The notes below the pieces were generated by a model. The model saw only the letters and a list, made by a program, of their open reading frames with translations, did not search any database and had not been told where the DNA came from. The translations under genes were made by a program, and so were the position numbers. Positions 6,283 to 8,084 of a stretch of DNA of 8,084 nucleotides are shown in pieces. The stretch covers positions 1-8,084 of the forward strand of contig URNQ01000070.1 in the NCBI GenBank assembly GCA_900549245.1. Reading direction: 5' to 3'. The stretch is from an uncultured Collinsella sp. (GTDB taxonomy: Bacteria > Actinomycetota > Coriobacteriia > Coriobacteriales > Coriobacteriaceae). The first letter of the stretch is position 1, and each line of letters begins with the position of its first letter.

Positions 6283-6963
6283 ATGGAGGCTTACAAGCAA
6301 GAGTTCATCAAGTTCATGGTCGAGTCCGACGTCCTTAAGTTCGGCAGCTTTACGCTCAAGAGCGGCCGTCAGTCCCCGTTCTTTATGAACGCCGGCGCCT
6401 ACGTGACGGGCTATCAGCTCAAGAAGCTGGGCGAGTATTACGCCCAGGCCATCCACGATAACTTTGGCGACGACTTTGACGTGCTGTTTGGACCGGCCTA
6501 CAAGGGTATTCCGCTGGCCGTCGTGACCGCAATTGCCTACCACGAGCTGTACGGCAAGGAGGTCAAGTACTGCTGCGATCGCAAGGAGGCCAAGGACCAC
6601 GGCGCCGACAAGGGCAACCTGCTGGGCTACGAGCCCCAGGACGGCGACCGCGTGGTCATGGTCGAGGACGTCACCACCAGCGGTAAGTCCATCGACGAGA
6701 CCTATCCCAAGGTCAAGGCTGCTGCCGATGTCGAGATCAAGGGCCTCATCGTGTCCCTCAACCGTATGGAGGTCGGCAAGGGTGGCGTGACCACCGCGCA
6801 GAAGGAGATCGAGGCCAAGTACGGTTTCCCCGTCGCGAGCATCGTCTCCATGGCCGAGGTCGTCGAGACCCTCTACAACCACGAGATCGACGGCAAAGTC
6901 GTCATCGACGACGAGCTCAAGGCCGCTATCGACGCCTACTACGAGCAGTACGGAGCTCGTTAG
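6283..6963 (+). CDS. pyrE: Orotate phosphoribosyltransferase
   Basis: The 226-residue enzyme joins orotate to PRPP to make orotidine 5'-monophosphate, the fifth step of de novo pyrimidine synthesis; it works as a cytosolic homodimer. The N terminus carries the orotate and substrate region GSFTLKSGRQSPFF, followed by GPAYKGIPLA. The mobile catalytic loop region DRKEAKDHG is followed by the PRPP-binding signature VVMVEDVTTSGKS at residues 124-136. Length and motif order are standard. The frame is open back to 6199, but the ATG at 6283 is chosen because GAGGAG lies five bases before it and family similarity begins there. It stands alone, divergent from mgtA, with no other pyrimidine gene in view, and is followed by two hairpins. 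Nothing in the gene appears damaged. Confidence 0.95.
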   Translation: MEAYKQEFIKFMVESDVLKFGSFTLKSGRQSPFFMNAGAYVTGYQLKKLGEYYAQAIHDNFGDDFDVLFGPAYKGIPLAVVTAIAYHELYGKEVKYCCDRKEAKDHGADKGNLLGYEPQDGDRVVMVEDVTTSGKSIDETYPKVKAAADVEIKGLIVSLNRMEVGKGGVTTAQKEIEAKYGFPVASIVSMAEVVETLYNHEIDGKVVIDDELKAAIDAYYEQYGAR

Positions 6964-6991
6964 TTACGGCGTTTTACCAAACGCCGTAACT
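6962..6991 (+). terminator. Perfect 13-bp hairpin overlapping the pyrE stop codon
   Basis: AGTTACGGCGTTT (6962-6974) and AAACGCCGTAACT (6979-6991) pair perfectly around TACC. The left arm begins inside the TAG stop (6961-6963). There is no T-tract after it, so it may stabilise the mRNA end or slow polymerase and need not be a true intrinsic terminator. Confidence 0.55.
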
Positions 6992-6998
6992 GCTCGAC

Positions 6999-7107
6999 GC
7001 TGCGCGGGCCGCATTTGGACAATCTGACGTTCAACTTCAAGGGCGCGACCAGAAGGTCAGCGCCCTTTCGTTTCACGTCACCTTGTCTCAAATGCGACCC
7101 GCTCGCT
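6999..7107. repeat. About 105-nt imperfect palindrome next to the IS boundary
   Basis: Beyond the terminator stem the flanks continue to pair: GCGGGCCGCATTTGGACAA (7004-7022) against TTGTCTCAAATGCGACCCGC (7083-7102), and TGACGT (7025-7030) against ACGTCA (7075-7080), giving arms of roughly 50 nt interrupted by a few mismatches. The IS inverted repeat begins at 7110, a few bases past the foot of this structure. Confidence 0.7.
7039..7074 (+). terminator. Rho-independent terminator of pyrE
   Basis: AAGGGCGCGACC (7039-7050) pairs with GGTC-A-GCGCCCTT (7055-7067), with a single bulged A and an AGAA loop, and is followed by TCGTTTC. This is a strong GC-rich stem with a modest T-rich tail. It forms the tip of the larger palindrome 6999-7107. 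Confidence 0.7.
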
Positions 7108-7109
7108 CA

Positions 7110-7123
7110 TATGACCCAATCCG
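7110..7123 (+). repeat. 14-bp inverted terminal repeat of the IS, right end
   Basis: TATGACCCAATCCG, the exact inverse of 26-39. Just inside it, on the minus strand, TTGACA (7129-7124) points outward, as expected of a -35 box that could form a promoter when the two ends are joined in a circle. Confidence 0.65.
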
Positions 7124-7140
7124 CTGTCAAGAGCCACAAT

Positions 7141-7176
7141 GGCCCCGCCGACCGCTTGCAATCGGTCGGCGGGGCC
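7141..7176. repeat. Perfect 14-bp hairpin near the IS right end
   Basis: GGCCCCGCCGACCG (7141-7154) and CGGTCGGCGGGGCC (7163-7176) are exact complements around CTTGCAAT. There is no T-tract on either side. It lies 17 bases inside the terminal repeat and would be the last structure in a transcript running from the transposase into the IS end. Confidence 0.85.
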
Positions 7177-7387
7177 TGCCGTTGAACCCGTCCCGGTCCG
7201 CCCCCGGCATGTCGTCGACGCCTTCGGCTCAGTCTCATATCCGCGGATACCGCTCCGGCGGCCCGCAATCCTCTCCTTCGGCGGGGGGTCCCCAAGTCTG
7301 TCGACGCGAATGCGGCGACCGCCGCGCGCACAGCGAGAACGGGGGTATCCCCGAAGGCTGCCCGGCTCGCCGGGACGGGGGCTATGT
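7177..7387 (-). ncRNA. Candidate guide RNA (bridge/seekRNA) region of the IS
   Basis: There is no convincing coding frame between the transposase stop (7390-7388) and the terminal hairpin. The stretch is rich in local inverted repeats: CCCGG/CCGGG at 7361-7374, GCGGC-GACC-GCCGC at 7312-7325 and the 12-bp palindrome TATCCGCGGATA at 7238-7249. Recent work on IS110/IS1111 elements describes a structured RNA encoded in the non-coding end that directs target choice, located downstream of the transposase in the IS1111 branch. Position and structure fit; the loops that would contact target and donor DNA cannot be assigned by eye, and the RNA ends are unknown. Confidence 0.4.
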
Positions 7388-8084
7388 CTATTCGCCGGCC
7401 TCCCGGCACATCATGCCGAGGGCCCACAGCCACCTCACGAGCTCGGCGGCGGTGGCGGCGTTCGCCTTCGCCTGGGGCATGCCCCTCTCGAGCATCTCCT
7501 CGCGTCGCCGGAGCAGGCGCTCGGACCCCTTCCTCCCGTGCATCCTTATCTCGAGCGGGACTCCGGAGCCCTTGGGCATCAGCTTGGGCTGGTGCCCGGC
7601 CTGGGCGTAGCGCCAGGACCCCTCGACCGCCAGCCTCCTGACGAGCGCGTTGCCGGCCCCGCTGATTCCGCCGAGTCGCACGGAGTCGGCGCTCGACCTC
7701 TGCTTCGGGGCGAGGCCGAAGTAGGCCGTCACCTGCCTGCCGGAGCGGAACCTCGAGAAGTCGCCGACCTCGGACGCGAAGGCGGCGGCGAGCACGAACC
7801 CGCACCCCTTGATGGACTGGAGCGCCTCGACCTCGGCCGAGAGGGGGCCCAGCCCAAGCCCGGGGCGGGGGGGGGCCCCGCCGCGACGGCGGCCCTGTAC
7901 TCGGCGAGGAGGGCCTCCCTCGTCTCGTCGGCCGCCTCGACCTCGTTCCTCAGCGCCGCCAGCGCCCGGATGCCGCCGTCGTCGGCGGGCCGCACCTTGT
8001 CGAGCCACCTGAGGAAGCCGTACGTCCAGTACTTCCGGGGGTTTCCCGCCGGCGTCGTGCCGCCGTAGACGTAGCCCCGGCGGG
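7388..8084 (-). pseudogene. IS110/IS116/IS902-type transposase, 3' part, frameshifted and cut by the window edge
   Basis: Read from the right edge, the frame gives RRGYVYGGTTPAGNPRKY and continues through a coiled-coil-like Glu/Ala/Arg stretch to VAAGPPPAP. A C9 run (minus strand, 7875-7867) then shifts the frame, and the C-terminal Transposase_20 domain follows from LSAEVEALQSIKGCGFVLAA to the TAG at 7390-7388. Within it, a helix-hairpin-helix-like LQSIKGCG, AYFGLAPKQRSSADS (Ser codons around 7682-7696, probably the catalytic serine region) and GISGAGNALVRR (7649-7669) are conserved family landmarks. The N-terminal RuvC-like DEDD domain lies outside the window. One extra C, or two fewer, in the run would restore a single frame, so this may be a dead copy, slippage or a sequencing error. 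The C-terminal domain itself looks intact. Confidence 0.75.

Larger units (their letters stand above)
7110..8084 (-). mobile_element. IS110-family (IS1111-like) insertion sequence, right part
   Basis: The element runs from its 14-bp terminal repeat (7110-7123) off the right edge. It consists of a structured non-coding end of about 260 bp followed, on the minus strand, by a Transposase_20-type transposase. The long non-coding tail downstream of the transposase, together with short inverted repeats, is the arrangement of the IS1111 branch; the IS110 branch proper has its long non-coding end upstream. The left end is outside the window. Elements of this family move through a circular form and make no or very short target duplications, so no duplication is expected at 7110. 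Confidence 0.75.

Noticed and set aside
6070..6882. Minus-strand open frame of 270 codons opposite pyrE
   Set aside because: pyrE on the plus strand has complete family motifs and a ribosome site; the antisense frame has only Gly/Leu/Asp-rich shadow sequence.
7238..7260. Seven-base matches between the IS non-coding end (CGGTATC, ATATGAG on the minus strand) and the flanks at positions 45-60 and 7104-7110, as possible guide-target pairing
   Set aside because: With about 260 bases searched against two flanks on both strands, matches of seven bases are expected by chance; they cannot be used to assign guide loops without more insertion sites.
6999..7387. CRISPR-like array because of multiple short repeats
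   Set aside because: The repeats are inverted pairs forming hairpins, with no regularly spaced direct repeats.
7139..8068. Long plus-strand open frame (309 codons) across the IS
   Set aside because: It is antisense to the transposase, whose conserved Transposase_20 motifs are clear on the minus strand; the long frame is a by-product of very high GC.

Overview
The window looks like chromosomal DNA from a high-GC anaerobic actinobacterium of the Coriobacteriia, most likely Collinsella or a close relative. This rests on base composition, strong AGGAGG-type ribosome binding sites and the kinds of protein present; it is a judgement from memory, not a database match.

Layout. (1) Positions 1-39 are the tip of an IS110-family element that has cut into an SPFH-domain gene (40-321, minus). 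(2) Behind it on the minus strand lie two zinc-ribbon genes, a two-TM TFIIB-type zinc-ribbon protein (370-1692) and a DUF4428-like protein (1717-2454). The three genes read as one operon, DUF4428 -> zinc ribbon -> SPFH, of the kind seen beside PspA/YdjI-type envelope-stress genes. (3) Positions 2455-2656 are gene-free and hold a perfect 15-bp tandem repeat, followed by an orphan LuxR-type helix-turn-helix (2657-2911, plus). (4) A long imperfect palindrome (2912-3005) separates this from a convergent MgtA-type Mg2+ P-type ATPase (minus, start 5847) whose last ~75 codons are out of frame. (5) The 435-bp divergent region between mgtA and pyrE holds a minus-strand promoter, a 23-codon small ORF with an excellent ribosome site and a REP-like hairpin; together these form a leader for mgtA that looks as if it could be regulatory. 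(6) pyrE (6283-6963, plus) is followed by two hairpins, the second a credible intrinsic terminator nested in a ~105-nt imperfect palindrome. (7) Exactly at the foot of that palindrome an IS110-family (IS1111-like) element begins (7110 to window end). Its minus-strand transposase is cut by the window edge and frameshifted at a C9 run, and a ~260-bp structured non-coding tail follows the gene, where IS1111-type elements are reported to carry their guide RNA.

How the parts relate. The two window ends carry the same 14-bp terminal sequence in inverted orientation and then diverge, so they appear to be the left end of one copy and the right end of another copy of the same IS type, both with transposase on the minus strand. 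The 7-kb segment is therefore bracketed by directly oriented copies. The central genes (envelope-stress-like operon, Mg2+ uptake, pyrimidine synthesis) are ordinary housekeeping or stress functions. The interest lies in the IS with its possible guide RNA, its landing site on a hairpin, the mgtA leader, the repeated palindromes, and two frame breaks in G/C-rich simple-sequence tracts that may be either real mutations or sequencing errors.
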